The notes: a model not told the origin generated them from the letters alone. Positions 25,475-34,256 are shown, counted from the first letter of the stretch. The stretch: DNA of 64,000 nucleotides from JAFECT01 sp036501825 (GCA_036501825.1 DASXZP010000036.1:434001-498000); one strand, 5' to 3'. Translations and numbers: made by a program.

Positions 25475-26644
25475 TCAGGGTTGGGCGAATTCGGGTTCGA
25501 CCCCCACATAGCGCAATCGTGCGCGGATGGGCGAGCCTTGAGTGACTTCCTCGAGCGCATGGCCGAGCCAGCCGGCGGTGCGGCCGATGACATAGATCGC
25601 AAGCCCGCCGTCGCGCGGCAGGTCCAGGTGACGGCTGATCAGCGCCAGGGCCATGTCGAAATTGGGCGCCTGACCGGTCAGGCCCTCGCCCACGCGCACG
25701 ATGTCGAGCAAATCGTCGGGCAGACCCGCGCCCGCGATCAGCGCCCGCGCGCGGGGATCGCCGTTGGGAAACAGCGGATGGCCGAAGCCTGGAATCTCGA
25801 GCCCCAGCGCCAGGCGCTGGCGCGCGGTCGAGCGCGCGTCGGAGCCGCGGCGCGACTCCGCCACATAGCCGTAGACCTGGGCGATCTGGCCCGCATAGGC
25901 CGGCCCCGACAGCGCCGACAGCCCGGCGAGACAACAGGCCGACAGCGCAGCGCCCGTGGACGCCGCCAGCCGCGTGGCCAGGGTCGGCGCGTTCAGCTCG
26001 CTGTCCATGGCCAGGACCAGCGCCTTGCGCACGGTCTGCGAATCCTTCTCCGACAGCTTCCACACCCGCGCCAGACGCTGATGCAGATAGAGCCGCGGGC
26101 CGCCGCCGGAAATCGCATCGACCAGTTCGTTCAACACCGAGGCGGCTTCGCGGCGCAGCGAACGCGCGCTGCGGCCGGGCGTTGCGGCGTCTTCCTCGGC
26201 GCGGCGTGAGAGGGCGGCGAAAGCGCGCGCGCGCGGACCGCCGGGGAAGTTCACGTCGATGCGCGGCTTCAGCTCCGCGAACGGATCCTCTTCACCTTCC
26301 CACAACAGGCGCGCCGCAACCTCGAGCGTCGCGGTCTCGGCGAGCGTCGCCGCGTCCTGGCCGCGGTAGTAGAGCTTGCCGTCGCTGACGGTGGTCAGGG
26401 CCGATTCCACCACCGCCTCGCCGCGCGCCGCGGTCGAACCGCCGCCGGTCTGGCCGGACTTGGGCGCCTTGGGGGTGCGGTCGAGCAGGCGCTCGACGTC
26501 CTCGGCGGCGTAGAGGCTGCGGCGGGGATCGTCCGGGTCGGCCCGCGCGGCGATCCGGCCCCGGCTGACATAGGCGTAGAGGGTCTGGGCCTTGACGCCG
26601 AGACGCTCGAGGACCTCGGTCCGGGGGATCCAGCTGCGCGACAT
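25475..26644 (-). CDS. Helix-turn-helix / citrate synthase-like fusion protein
   Basis: A 389-residue protein. Residues 1-55 form a MerR/excisionase-like helix-turn-helix (WIPRTEVLERLGVKAQTLYAYVSRGRI then YAAEDVERLL). Residues from about 75 on are citrate synthase-like (VSDGKLYYRG, then LWEGEEDP). Of the three citrate synthase catalytic positions, the GFGHP histidine and the Asp of PNFDMA are present. The first, normally in LHGGANE, reads PAYAGQI, so that histidine is absent. Normal citrate-forming activity is therefore doubtful, and a metabolite-sensing regulator is a fair alternative. The fusion type is known from alphaproteobacteria, but its role is not established. Confidence 0.8.
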   Translation of the reverse strand: MSRSWIPRTEVLERLGVKAQTLYAYVSRGRIAARADPDDPRRSLYAAEDVERLLDRTPKAPKSGQTGGGSTAARGEAVVESALTTVSDGKLYYRGQDAATLAETATLEVAARLLWEGEEDPFAELKPRIDVNFPGGPRARAFAALSRRAEEDAATPGRSARSLRREAASVLNELVDAISGGGPRLYLHQRLARVWKLSEKDSQTVRKALVLAMDSELNAPTLATRLAASTGAALSACCLAGLSALSGPAYAGQIAQVYGYVAESRRGSDARSTARQRLALGLEIPGFGHPLFPNGDPRARALIAGAGLPDDLLDIVRVGEGLTGQAPNFDMALALISRHLDLPRDGGLAIYVIGRTAGWLGHALEEVTQGSPIRARLRYVGVEPEFAQP

Positions 26645-26748
26645 GCGAAAGGCTTACACCTGAGGATGATCAAGATTGATCGGATAATCGCCGTGCGAGA
26701 CTTTTTCGTGGCGATACGCGCCCAGGACGTGAGGCTATAAGGCGCCAG

Positions 26749-27705
26749 ATGAGCGAATCCGCCAAAGCCGCGCACGGGACCGCCGACCTGGAGCAGTACG
26801 CCCGGGCGACCCGGCGCGTGACCCTCTATTCCGTCGCCATCGCCCTGGTGCTGATCGTGCTGAAGGGGGTGGTCTGGGCGCAGAGCGGCTCGGTCGCCCT
26901 GTTCGCCTCCCTGGCCGACTCCGCCCTGGACCTGGTTGCGGCCCTGGTGACCTTTTTCGCGGTTCGTTACGCCGCGGAGCCGCCGGACGCCGAGCACCGC
27001 TTCGGTCACGGCAAGGCCGAGAGTTTTGCGTCGCTGCTGCAGGCGGGCCTGGTGTTTGCGTCGGGCGCCCTGGTCGGCCGCGAAGCGCTGCTGCGCCTGT
27101 TGCACCCGCAGCCGGTGGGCGACGGGGCGCTGGGCACGGCGGTGATGGCGGTCTCCATCGTGCTGACCGCGGGTCTGATCGCGGCGCAGTCGCGGGCGCT
27201 GAAGTCGGCCGGCTCGGTCGCGGTGTCGAGCGACCGCACGCACTATTTCACCGACCTGCTGTCCAACGCGGTGGCGCTGATCGGCATCGCCGGCGCGACC
27301 TTCCTGGGGCTCAAGTGGCTCGACGGCGCCGCGGGCCTGCTGGTGGCGGCGACCTTCCTGTGGGGCGCGATCAGCGTGTTTCGCGAGTCCGCCTATCAGC
27401 TGATGGACACCAGCCTGCCGCCCGCCGCCCACGCGCGCATCACCGACCTGGTGACCCAGGACCCGCGCATCAGCGGCGTACACCAGCTGCGCACCCGCGT
27501 GTCGGGCCCCTATGTGATGATGCAGATGCACGCCGACCTCGACCCGATGCTCACCCTGGAAGAGGCGCACGCGGTGATGATCGAGGCCGAGAACCGCATC
27601 CTGGCCGAATACCCGGCCGCCGACATCCTGATCCACCCGGACCCCCGCGGCCGCGCCGCCCCCCACGGCGGCGCCTTCGCCGAACGCCCGCACGTCGATG
27701 CCTGA
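26749..27705 (+). CDS. Cation diffusion facilitator (FieF/ZT-type) metal exporter
   Basis: A 318-residue inner-membrane protein that exports divalent metal (Zn, Fe or Cd) by proton antiport. Six membrane segments are followed by a cytoplasmic ferredoxin-like metal-binding domain. The metal-site motifs are DSALD in TM2 and HYFTDLLSN in TM5, as in FieF. The C-terminal domain (VHQLRTRVSGPYVMMQMHADLD) is intact and ends in a His/Pro/Gly-rich tail of about 20 residues. Metal specificity cannot be fixed from sequence. It is divergent from the citrate synthase-like gene. Confidence 0.88.
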   Translation: MSESAKAAHGTADLEQYARATRRVTLYSVAIALVLIVLKGVVWAQSGSVALFASLADSALDLVAALVTFFAVRYAAEPPDAEHRFGHGKAESFASLLQAGLVFASGALVGREALLRLLHPQPVGDGALGTAVMAVSIVLTAGLIAAQSRALKSAGSVAVSSDRTHYFTDLLSNAVALIGIAGATFLGLKWLDGAAGLLVAATFLWGAISVFRESAYQLMDTSLPPAAHARITDLVTQDPRISGVHQLRTRVSGPYVMMQMHADLDPMLTLEEAHAVMIEAENRILAEYPAADILIHPDPRGRAAPHGGAFAERPHVDA

Positions 27706-27760
27706 CAGGGGCGCCTGAACGGGCCGAGCGCGGTAAACGACCCCTTAACGCGGGGCGGTC

Positions 27761-28465
27761 ATGGTGGCGGCGATGACCGCCGGCCCTGTCCGCACCTTGC
27801 ACCACTTCCCGCTCGATCCTGCGTCGCGGCTGGCGCGGCTGACCCTGGGCGAGAAGAAGATCGAGTTCGCCGACGCGCCGGTGAAGCCGTGGGAGCCGTC
27901 GCCGGCCTTCGAGGCGCTGAACCCGTCGGGCGCGACGCCGGTCCTGGTGGTGGGCGACCTCGCCGACCGGCTGGTGCTGTGCGAGACGGGCGCGATCCTG
28001 GGCTGGGCCGAAGACACCACGCCGGAACCGGCGCTGATGCCGCGCCGCGCCGCCGACCGCGCCGAGACGCGCCGCCTGCTGCAATGGTTCGAGCGCAAGT
28101 TCGACTGGGAGGTCAACGCGCTGCTGCTGCACGAGAAGATGGAAAAGCGCCTGCTGGGTCTGGGCGCCCCGGACACCGACGCGGTGCGCGAAGGCCGCGA
28201 CGCGCTCGAACGCCATCTGATGCATTTCGAAGGCTTGCTGAACGCGCGCGACTGGCTGGCCTGCGGGCGCCTGACTTTCGCCGATTTTGCTGCGGCGGCG
28301 CACCTGTCGGTGCTCGACTATTTCGGCGAGGTGCCCTGGGGCGGCTTTGCGGCGGTAAAGACCTGGTACTCCAAACTGAAGTCCCGCCCGTGCTTCCGCC
28401 CCCTGCTGGCCGACCGCCAACCCGGCATGCCCCCCTCCCGCCACTACGACGACCTGGATTTTTAG
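27761..28465 (+). CDS. fzlA: FzlA-like FtsZ-binding glutathione S-transferase fold protein
   Basis: A 234-residue protein with the two-domain glutathione transferase fold (LHHFPLDPASRLARLTLGEKKIEF N-terminal thioredoxin-like part; helical C-terminal part with WLACGRLTFADFAAAAHLSVLDYF). The first-domain sequence and the C-terminal tail ending in YDDLDF match my memory of Caulobacter FzlA, an essential division protein that binds and curves FtsZ filaments rather than conjugating glutathione. Two in-frame ATGs (27761, 27773) are possible. queG follows 30 bases downstream. It could also be an ordinary GST; the tail is the reason for the call. Confidence 0.75.
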   Translation: MVAAMTAGPVRTLHHFPLDPASRLARLTLGEKKIEFADAPVKPWEPSPAFEALNPSGATPVLVVGDLADRLVLCETGAILGWAEDTTPEPALMPRRAADRAETRRLLQWFERKFDWEVNALLLHEKMEKRLLGLGAPDTDAVREGRDALERHLMHFEGLLNARDWLACGRLTFADFAAAAHLSVLDYFGEVPWGGFAAVKTWYSKLKSRPCFRPLLADRQPGMPPSRHYDDLDF

Positions 28466-28495
28466 AACCTCGCGGCAGGCGCTAGAGTCGCGCTC

Positions 28496-29542
28496 GTGAA
28501 AGCGCCCGCACCCCCCCTCGCCAAGGACGACATCCGCGCCCAGGCCCTGGCGATCGGCTTCGACGTCTGCCGGTTCGCGACGGTGGATCAGCCGTGGCCC
28601 GCGTCCGCGCGCCTGCGCGCCTTTGTCGAGGCGGAGCGGCACGGGACCATGGCGTGGATGGAGGAGACGCTCGACCGGCGCGAACACCCGACCGCGATGT
28701 GGGCCGATGCGAAGAGCGCGCTTGTGCTCGGCGTCAACTATGCGCCGGACGAGGACCCGCTGGCGTCGCTCGCCGACAAAACCGCGGGCTCGATCTCGGT
28801 CTATGCGCGCGGCGACGACTATCACGACCTGATCAAACAGCGGCTGAAGCAACTCGGCCGCTTGCTCGCACACACCACCGGCTGCGAACTGAAGGTGTTC
28901 GTCGACACCGCGCCGCTGATGGAAAAACCGCTCGCCGCCCAAGCCGGCGTCGGCTGGCAGGGCAAGCACACCAATCTGGTGTCGCGTGAGTTCGGCTCGT
29001 GGCTGTTCCTGGGTTCGATCCTGACCACGCTTGCGCTCGACCCCGACGAGCCGGAGACCGATCACTGCGGCTCGTGCCGCGCCTGTCTCGACGTCTGTCC
29101 CACCGACGCGTTCCCTGCGCCGTACCAGCTCGACGCCCGCGCGTGTCTTTCCTACCTCACCATCGAACACGACGGTCCCTGGCCCGAGCGTTATCGCGCC
29201 GCCATGGGCAACCGCATCTACGGCTGCGACGACTGTCTGGCGGTGTGCCCGTGGAACAAGTTCGCCAGTGAAGGCCGCGAGATGAAACTCGCCGCGCGCG
29301 AGGCATTGCGCCGCCCCCGTCTCGCCGATCTCGCCGCGCTGGACGACACCGCCTTCCGCGCCCTGTTCGCCAAGTCGCCGGTAAAACGCATCGGCCGCAA
29401 CCGCTTCCTCCGCAACGTCCTCTACGCCATCGGCAACTCGGAGGATGCAACGCTCAAAGCGTCCGCCGAAAGATTGCTGCACGATCCGTCAGAGCAAGTG
29501 CGGGACGCGGCGGCTTGGGCGGTCGAGCGACTTAAGATTTGA
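28496..29542 (+). CDS. queG: Epoxyqueuosine reductase QueG
   Basis: A 348-residue cobalamin- and 4Fe-4S-dependent enzyme that performs the last step of queuosine synthesis on tRNA. It shows the N-terminal domain (AIGFDVCRFATV, YARGDDYHD), the AGVGWQGKHTNLVS segment, the first cluster motif CGSCRACLDVCP with a second cluster motif CDDCLAVCPW, and a C-terminal HEAT-like repeat (NRFLRNVLYAIGNS, EQVRDAAAWAVERL). GTG start. The stop TGA is directly followed by the first base of a long inverted repeat. Confidence 0.94.
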   Translation: MKAPAPPLAKDDIRAQALAIGFDVCRFATVDQPWPASARLRAFVEAERHGTMAWMEETLDRREHPTAMWADAKSALVLGVNYAPDEDPLASLADKTAGSISVYARGDDYHDLIKQRLKQLGRLLAHTTGCELKVFVDTAPLMEKPLAAQAGVGWQGKHTNLVSREFGSWLFLGSILTTLALDPDEPETDHCGSCRACLDVCPTDAFPAPYQLDARACLSYLTIEHDGPWPERYRAAMGNRIYGCDDCLAVCPWNKFASEGREMKLAAREALRRPRLADLAALDDTAFRALFAKSPVKRIGRNRFLRNVLYAIGNSEDATLKASAERLLHDPSEQVRDAAAWAVERLKI

Positions 29543-29683
29543 GTCCACGGACCCACACGGAAACACACGGAAAAAGAAGATCGAATGCGCGCCCTAGGCG
29601 CGCGTTGAGCCCGGGCTCACGCGGCGCAAATAGAAGCTACGGAAACGCGACACCATCCGTGTGTTTCCGTGTGGGTCCGTGGA
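29543..29683. repeat. Long inverted repeat, family B copy 2
   Basis: Arms of 28 bases match exactly: TCCACGGACCCACACGGA plus a further AACACACGGA unit (29544-29571) against the complement at 29656-29683. The left arm starts at the base after the queG stop codon and the right arm ends 12 bases before the gshB stop. The two genes converge on the element. The middle has a CGCGCC/GGCGCG inverted repeat. The outer 19 bases are identical to those of the copies at 16420 and 51598. Confidence 0.92.
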
Positions 29684-29694
29684 TGCTCTTTTCT

Positions 29695-30642
29695 TCAGCG
29701 GCCCGAGCGCTTCGCCTCGATGACGTCCCACAGCAGCGCCGCCGCATCCGCGCCGCCGAAGCGTTTCAGTTGTTGGGCGCCGGTGGGAGAGGTGACGTTA
29801 ATCTCGGTCATGTAGTCGCCGATCACGTCGAGACCGACGAGGAGCAGGCCGCGCTTTTTCAGCTCCGGCCCGACGCGCGCGCAGATTTCGCGGTCGCGCT
29901 CGGTCAGGTCCACCGGTTCCGCCTTGCCGCCCACGCGAAGGTTCGAGCGCACCGCGTCCTTGGCCGGAACGCGGTTGATCGCGCCGACCGCTTCGCCGTC
30001 GACCAGGATGATGCGCTTATCGCCTTCGACCACCGCCGGGATAAACGCCTGCATCACCACGGGATCACGCCCGATCGCGGCGTGCAGTTCCAGCAGCGCC
30101 TCCAGGTTCGGATCGCCCTTCTTCAAGCGCACCACGCCGCCGCCGGCGGCGCCGTGCACCGGCTTGACCACCACGTCGCCGTGCCGCGCCTGAAAGTCGA
30201 GCAGCGCGGCCGTGTCCCAGCTGATCAACGTCGGCGGCTGCAGGTCGGCGAAATGTTGCGCGTACAGTTTCTCCGGCGCGTTGCGCACCTCGGTCGGGTC
30301 GTTCACCACCAGGGTCTGCGGCTGGATCATCTCCAGCAGGTAGGTCGCGGTGACATAGGCCATGTCGAAGGGCGGATCCTGGCGCATCAGCACCACGTCC
30401 ATCGCGTGCAGGTCGATGTGCTCCATCTCGCCCGGCGTGGCGTGGTCGCCCTTCACCGCGCGCACGCTCAGCTTGCGGCCGCGCGCGCTCAGCCGGCCGT
30501 TCTCCAGCGCCAGGTGGTGCGGATAGTAGATCCACAGCGCATGCCCCCGGGCCTGGGCCTCGAGCAGCAGCATGAAGGTGGTGTCCGCCTCGATGTTGAC
30601 GGACTCGATCGGGTCCATCTGGACCGCGACTTTGAGGGACAT
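29695..30642 (-). CDS. gshB: Glutathione synthetase
   Basis: A 315-residue ATP-grasp enzyme that joins gamma-glutamylcysteine and glycine in the cytoplasm to make glutathione. The N-terminal substrate domain has VAVQMDPIESVNIEADTTF and MDVVLMRQDPPFDMAYVTAT. The ATP-grasp part shows VVKPVHGAAGGGVVRL, RIILVDGE and the C-terminal EINVTSPTGAQQL. CGGAGG precedes the ATG. Length and motif order are typical of the prokaryotic GshB class. Confidence 0.96.
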   Translation of the reverse strand: MSLKVAVQMDPIESVNIEADTTFMLLLEAQARGHALWIYYPHHLALENGRLSARGRKLSVRAVKGDHATPGEMEHIDLHAMDVVLMRQDPPFDMAYVTATYLLEMIQPQTLVVNDPTEVRNAPEKLYAQHFADLQPPTLISWDTAALLDFQARHGDVVVKPVHGAAGGGVVRLKKGDPNLEALLELHAAIGRDPVVMQAFIPAVVEGDKRIILVDGEAVGAINRVPAKDAVRSNLRVGGKAEPVDLTERDREICARVGPELKKRGLLLVGLDVIGDYMTEINVTSPTGAQQLKRFGGADAAALLWDVIEAKRSGR

Positions 30643-30656
30643 GGGACCTCCGCGTT

Positions 30657-30723
30657 GGGGACAGGTTATGGTGTCCCTACGCGGCGGAGGAAAGGGGCGA
30701 TCAGGGACACCATACCTGTCCCC
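30657..30723. repeat. Compact inverted repeat (GGGGACAGG family)
   Basis: GGGGACAGGTTATGGTGTCC (30657-30678 in full) pairs with AGGGACACCATACCTGTCCC (30703-30723 in full). The only difference is one extra T in the left arm. The 24-base loop contains GCGGCGGAGGAAAGGGGCG. It lies between the SirB1-like gene and gshB, starting 12 bases past the stop of the former. Elements with these words are frequent in GC-rich proteobacteria and resemble REP sequences; function here is unknown. Confidence 0.85.
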
Positions 30724-30735
30724 GATGTTTTCGCG

Positions 30736-31551
30736 TCAGTTCAGGCGCAACCGCACCCGCTCGCGCGCGGCCTGGGCCATGGCCGCGGCGCCGCCATCGA
30801 TGCGCTGGGCCCGCGCCAGGGCCTCCAGCGCCCCGGTGAGCGCCCCTTGCTTCTCCCGCGCGCCGGCCACGTCGAGCCAGGGGCGGTGGTCGTCCGGATC
30901 GAGCAGGGCGCGGCGCAGCGCCGACCGCTCCGCCGCCTCGAAGTCGCCCGAACGCGAGGCGCGGGCGAAGATCAGGCCCTGCAGGCGGATCAGCACCTGC
31001 CGGTCGGGCGCCGGCGTCATCAGGACGTCGAGCCGGTCGGCCACGTCCGGCGTCAGGCCTGCACGGAGCGCGCGCCGCGTCAGCTCCGACGGCAGCACCA
31101 GGCGCCCCTGGCTGAACGGATCGAGCGCCACCGGTCCTTCCGGGGTTTCGACGCGCAGCAGAAAGTGGTTGGGGAAATCGACGCCGTCGGCTTTCAGCCC
31201 CGACTGACGCGCCGCGTGCAGATAGAAAATGCCCAGCGTGGCCGACAGGCCGCGCCGGCGCTCGGCCACGTCGATGATGTCGGTGTTGGCCGGATCGTCG
31301 AAGGTGAGCAGATCGCCGGTCAACCGCCCGTCGCCGGACAGCGCTTCGGCCAACGCTTCATCGGGCGACTCCGTCTGCAGCCGTTCGGCCAGCCGCTGCG
31401 CCGACGCTTCGGCCAGCGCGCGCACCGGCTCGGCGTCACGGAAGGGGGTTTCGTGAATGGCGCACGCGATCGTGGCCTCCAGCAGGGGGAAGTCCGCGTC
31501 ACGCGTCTCCCCCGCCGTGGTCAAAACCCGCTCGGCGTCATCCCGCGTCAT
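30736..31551 (-). CDS. SirB1 family (transglutaminase-like plus TPR) protein
   Basis: A 271-residue cytoplasmic protein. The transglutaminase-like SirB1 N domain occupies about 20-180 (SATLGIFYLHAARQSGLKADGVDFPNHFLLRVETPEGPVALDPF), and a short TPR-like helical region ends it. Despite the fold, SirB1 proteins generally have no shown transglutaminase activity and their role is unclear. ATG 31551 is preferred over an upstream codon 18 triplets earlier because ACGGGG precedes it. It lies 13 bases after the yraN gene in the same direction, so rsmI-yraN-sirB1-like probably form one transcript. Confidence 0.82.
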   Translation of the reverse strand: MTRDDAERVLTTAGETRDADFPLLEATIACAIHETPFRDAEPVRALAEASAQRLAERLQTESPDEALAEALSGDGRLTGDLLTFDDPANTDIIDVAERRRGLSATLGIFYLHAARQSGLKADGVDFPNHFLLRVETPEGPVALDPFSQGRLVLPSELTRRALRAGLTPDVADRLDVLMTPAPDRQVLIRLQGLIFARASRSGDFEAAERSALRRALLDPDDHRPWLDVAGAREKQGALTGALEALARAQRIDGGAAAMAQAARERVRLRLN

Positions 31552-31564
31552 GGCCCCGTTCGCC

Positions 31565-31978
31565 CTACGTCCCCTCGCGTCCGTCCGGTGGGACTGAATC
31601 CGCAAGGATATTGCGAAGATGTCTCGGAAATCGGCCGGGCGCCAGAGCGATCAGATCAAGTCGCATGTCGAGTTGTCGCAGGGCCGGCCTGCGCTCGGCC
31701 AGCGCCCGCCCCGCGAGCAGCAACCTTTGCCGCTGAACCGGTGTAATCGCCTGCAAAGCCAGCTCCACCGTAGCGCGGCGCTTCACCTCGACGATACAGA
31801 GCCAGCGGCCGCGCCGCGCGAGCAGGTCGATCTCGCCTTGTTTGGTGCGCAGGCGAAAGCCGAGGATCTGATAGCCCTTAACCATGAGCAGCAGGGTGGC
31901 GATGACCTCGGCCATGCGGCCGTCCTCGCGGCCCTGCCGTCCGCGCTCGCGGCGCGCCTCGAGGCGCGGCGGTCTCAC
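31565..31978 (-). CDS. yraN: UPF0102 (YraN) family nuclease-fold protein
   Basis: A 137-residue protein with the restriction-endonuclease-like core of UPF0102: GYQILGFRLRTKQGEIDLLARRG then LCIVEVKRR, giving the E/D/E-x-K catalytic pattern, and the later ALRQLDMRLDLIAL strand. No firm biochemical role is known for the family; its fold suggests action on DNA junctions or ends. The GTG start overlaps the rsmI stop (GTGA), an arrangement often seen for this pair. Confidence 0.9.
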   Translation of the reverse strand: MRPPRLEARRERGRQGREDGRMAEVIATLLLMVKGYQILGFRLRTKQGEIDLLARRGRWLCIVEVKRRATVELALQAITPVQRQRLLLAGRALAERRPALRQLDMRLDLIALAPGRFPRHLRNILADSVPPDGREGT

Positions 31979-32841
31979 GCACGCCCCTGCAGTTCGAGCG
32001 CGCGGCGATAGAGCGGCTTGCGCGAAAGACCCAGCGCCTTGGCGACTTCCGACGCCGCATCGGCGGGACTGAGCCGGGTGAGCGCTTCGCTGAGCGCCGC
32101 ATCCGCGTCGGCTTCGCTGGCTTGTGTTTCGGCGCCCGGCCCGACGACGACGACGATCTCGCCCTTGGGCGCCTCCAGCTGCGGATCGGTTGCGAGCGCG
32201 GTGAGGTCGCCGCGCACGCAGGTCTCGTAGAGTTTGGTGATTTCGCGCGCGACGGCGGCGTCACGCGCGCCGAACACCGCCGCCATGTCCTGCAGGCTTG
32301 CACGCAGGCGCGGGCCGGTTTCGAAAAACACCAGCGTCGCACGCACGGCGCGCAGCTCTTCGAACATCGTGCGCCGCGCCGCCGACTTCGCCGGCGTGAA
32401 TCCCGCGAACAGAAACCGGTCGGTCGGCAGGCCCGCCAGCGTCAGCGCCGCCAACGGCGCCGACGGTCCCGGAATCGGATGCACCCCCGCCCCGGCCTCG
32501 ATCGCCGCGCGCACCAGTTTGTAGCCGGGATCGGACACCAGCGGCGTGCCTGCATCGGACACCAGCGCCACCCGCTGGCCCTGCGCCAGCGCGCTGAGCA
32601 CGCGTGGCCGCATCTTGTCGCCGGTGTGATCGTCGTAGCGCTCCAGCGGCTTCTTCAGCCCGTAGGCGGTGAGCAGTTTCGCACTGACCCGCGTATCCTC
32701 CGCCAACACCAGATCGGCGGCGCCGAGCACGTCCAGCGCCCGCAAGGTAATGTCCCGCAAATTCCCGATCGGCGTCGCCACCAGATAGAGCCCAGGCTCT
32801 ACGGGTTTGGCCGGCGGGGCATTGGCGATCGGATCGGTCAT
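31975..32841 (-). CDS. rsmI: 16S rRNA 2'-O-methyltransferase RsmI
   Basis: A 288-residue tetrapyrrole-methylase-fold enzyme that methylates the ribose of C1402 in 16S rRNA with SAM. Motifs are GLYLVATPIGNLRDITLRAL, VLAEDTRVSAKLL, VALVSDAGTPLVSDPGYKLV, IPGPSAPLAALTLAGLPTDRFLFAGF and VVFFETGPRLRASL-type segments. A C-terminal helical extension holds the family's SRKPLYRRAL end. It is upstream of yraN with a 4-base overlap. Confidence 0.95.
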   Translation of the reverse strand: MTDPIANAPPAKPVEPGLYLVATPIGNLRDITLRALDVLGAADLVLAEDTRVSAKLLTAYGLKKPLERYDDHTGDKMRPRVLSALAQGQRVALVSDAGTPLVSDPGYKLVRAAIEAGAGVHPIPGPSAPLAALTLAGLPTDRFLFAGFTPAKSAARRTMFEELRAVRATLVFFETGPRLRASLQDMAAVFGARDAAVAREITKLYETCVRGDLTALATDPQLEAPKGEIVVVVGPGAETQASEADADAALSEALTRLSPADAASEVAKALGLSRKPLYRRALELQGRA

Positions 32842-32902
32842 GGGACCAGCGTGACAGGGCGGGACGGGCGGTCAAGCGCAGGGGCAAGTTGAGTCTCTGG
32901 AA

Positions 32903-33050
32903 CCCTCCCTCCTCGATGGAGGGAGGGCAGGGAGGAAGGTGGCGGCAGGCGCGTTAAGGATGGATCGCGGGCGGCGCCGCCCGCGTCCTGTTCGGCAATC
33001 GCTGTGCCCACACCCCCATCCCCGGCCCTTCCCCCATCGAGGGGGAAGGG
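32903..33050. repeat. Dispersed bipartite palindrome, family A copy 2
   Basis: The left hairpin is CCCTCCCTCC (32903-32912), loop TCGAT, GGAGGGAGGG (32918-32927). The right hairpin is CCCTTCCCCC (33026-33035), loop ATCGA, GGGGGAAGGG (33041-33050). The middle contains GGGCGGCGCCGCCCGCG, itself a palindrome. It fills the space between hemW and rsmI, both on the minus strand. Its right end is 3 bases from the hemW stop, so it would form in the 3' end of the hemW message. Confidence 0.9.
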
Positions 33051-33053
33051 AGT

Positions 33054-34199
33054 TCATGTAACAAGTTCGCGGACCACGCGGTCGAGGACGAGGCGGCCGG
33101 CGGGGGTGGCGCGCACGCGGTCGGTGTCGATGGTGAGAAGGCCGGCGTCGATGAGGGTGGCGACCTTCGGGGAGGCGGGTGAGAGGTCCAGGTTCGTAAG
33201 CGCGCCGATTTCAACCCCCTCCCGTATCCGCAACCCGAACATCACCCGTTCTTCCGCCGCCTCACGCGCGCTCAGCGGTTCGAGTGTGTCGAACCCGACC
33301 CCGGTTTTGCCTACCCGGCCGATGTAGTCCTTCACCCCTCGCGCCGTCCGCGTCGCCGTGCGCGCGCCGTCCAGCGCCAGACGTCCGTGCCCGCCCGGGC
33401 CCGCGCCCAGGTATTCCGCGCCACGCCAGATCGCCAGGTTGTGGCGGCTGCGCGCGCTGTCGCTGTGGGCGTGGTTGGAAACTTCGTAGGCGTCGAAGCC
33501 GTGGCGCTCCAGCACCGCCTGCGTGACGTCGAACAACGCCGCGCCGGCGTCTTCGTCCGGTGGGACCAGCGTCCCGCGGGTAACGGCGCGGTCGAAGGCG
33601 GTGCCGGATTCGATGGTGAGTTGATAGGGCGAGACGTGTTCGGGTTGGAGCGCGGTCAGCGCGTCTTTCAGTTCGCGGCGCCAAACTTCCGGCGACTCGT
33701 CGGGCAGGGCGTAGATCAAATCCACCGACAGGCGCGCGAACACCTTGCGCGCCACCTCCGCCGCCCGGCGCGCTTCTGCCGCATCGTGGTTGCGGCCGAG
33801 CACCTTCAACGACGCGTCGTTCAACGACTGTACGCCGAGCGACAACCGTTTCACGCCCGCATCCGCGAACGCCTCGAAGCGCGCCGCCTCCGCGTCGGTG
33901 GGGTTGGCCTCAAGCGTAATCTCGAGGTCGGGCGCCGGCGCAAACAGCCGCTTCGCCGTTTCGATCATCCGCGCCGCGTACGCGGGCGGCATAAGCGACG
34001 GCGTACCGCCGCCGAAGAAGATCGAGGTCAGCCGCCGTTCGCCGATCCGCGCCGCCTGCCCCTCGATGTCGCGCACGATCGCATCCGCCAGCGCGGCCGG
34101 CTCGTCCCCGTCGCGTCCCGCGCGCACCACGTTGAAGTCGCAGTACGGACAAATGCGCGCGCAGTAGGGCCAGTGGATGTAGAGCGCGAGATTGTTCAC
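33054..34199 (-). CDS. hemW: Radical SAM heme chaperone HemW
   Basis: A 381-residue protein of the HemN/HemW radical SAM family. The cluster motif CARICPYCDF (CxxxCxxC) follows LALYIHWPY at the very N-terminus; FFGGGTPSLM, EANPTD, RLSLGVQSLND and DLIYALP follow, with a C-terminal HemW domain (YLGAGPGGHGRL, EERVMFGLRIREGV). The N-terminus is short, as in heme-carrying HemW rather than the oxygen-independent coproporphyrinogen oxidase HemN, which is longer. GTG 34199 is chosen; the frame is open 18 codons further to a TTG. rdgB ends 57 bases upstream in the same direction. Confidence 0.92.
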   Translation of the reverse strand: MNNLALYIHWPYCARICPYCDFNVVRAGRDGDEPAALADAIVRDIEGQAARIGERRLTSIFFGGGTPSLMPPAYAARMIETAKRLFAPAPDLEITLEANPTDAEAARFEAFADAGVKRLSLGVQSLNDASLKVLGRNHDAAEARRAAEVARKVFARLSVDLIYALPDESPEVWRRELKDALTALQPEHVSPYQLTIESGTAFDRAVTRGTLVPPDEDAGAALFDVTQAVLERHGFDAYEVSNHAHSDSARSRHNLAIWRGAEYLGAGPGGHGRLALDGARTATRTARGVKDYIGRVGKTGVGFDTLEPLSAREAAEERVMFGLRIREGVEIGALTNLDLSPASPKVATLIDAGLLTIDTDRVRATPAGRLVLDRVVRELVT

Positions 34200-34256
34200 G
34201 AGCGCGATAGCCGAAAGTGTGAAGCGGTTTCGGCGACCATCGCGCGACAACAAGAA

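Noticed and set aside
24642..25511. 289-codon plus-strand frame over uppP
   Set aside because: Antisense to uppP, whose two signatures are intact; the product is Glu/His/Arg-rich without fold.
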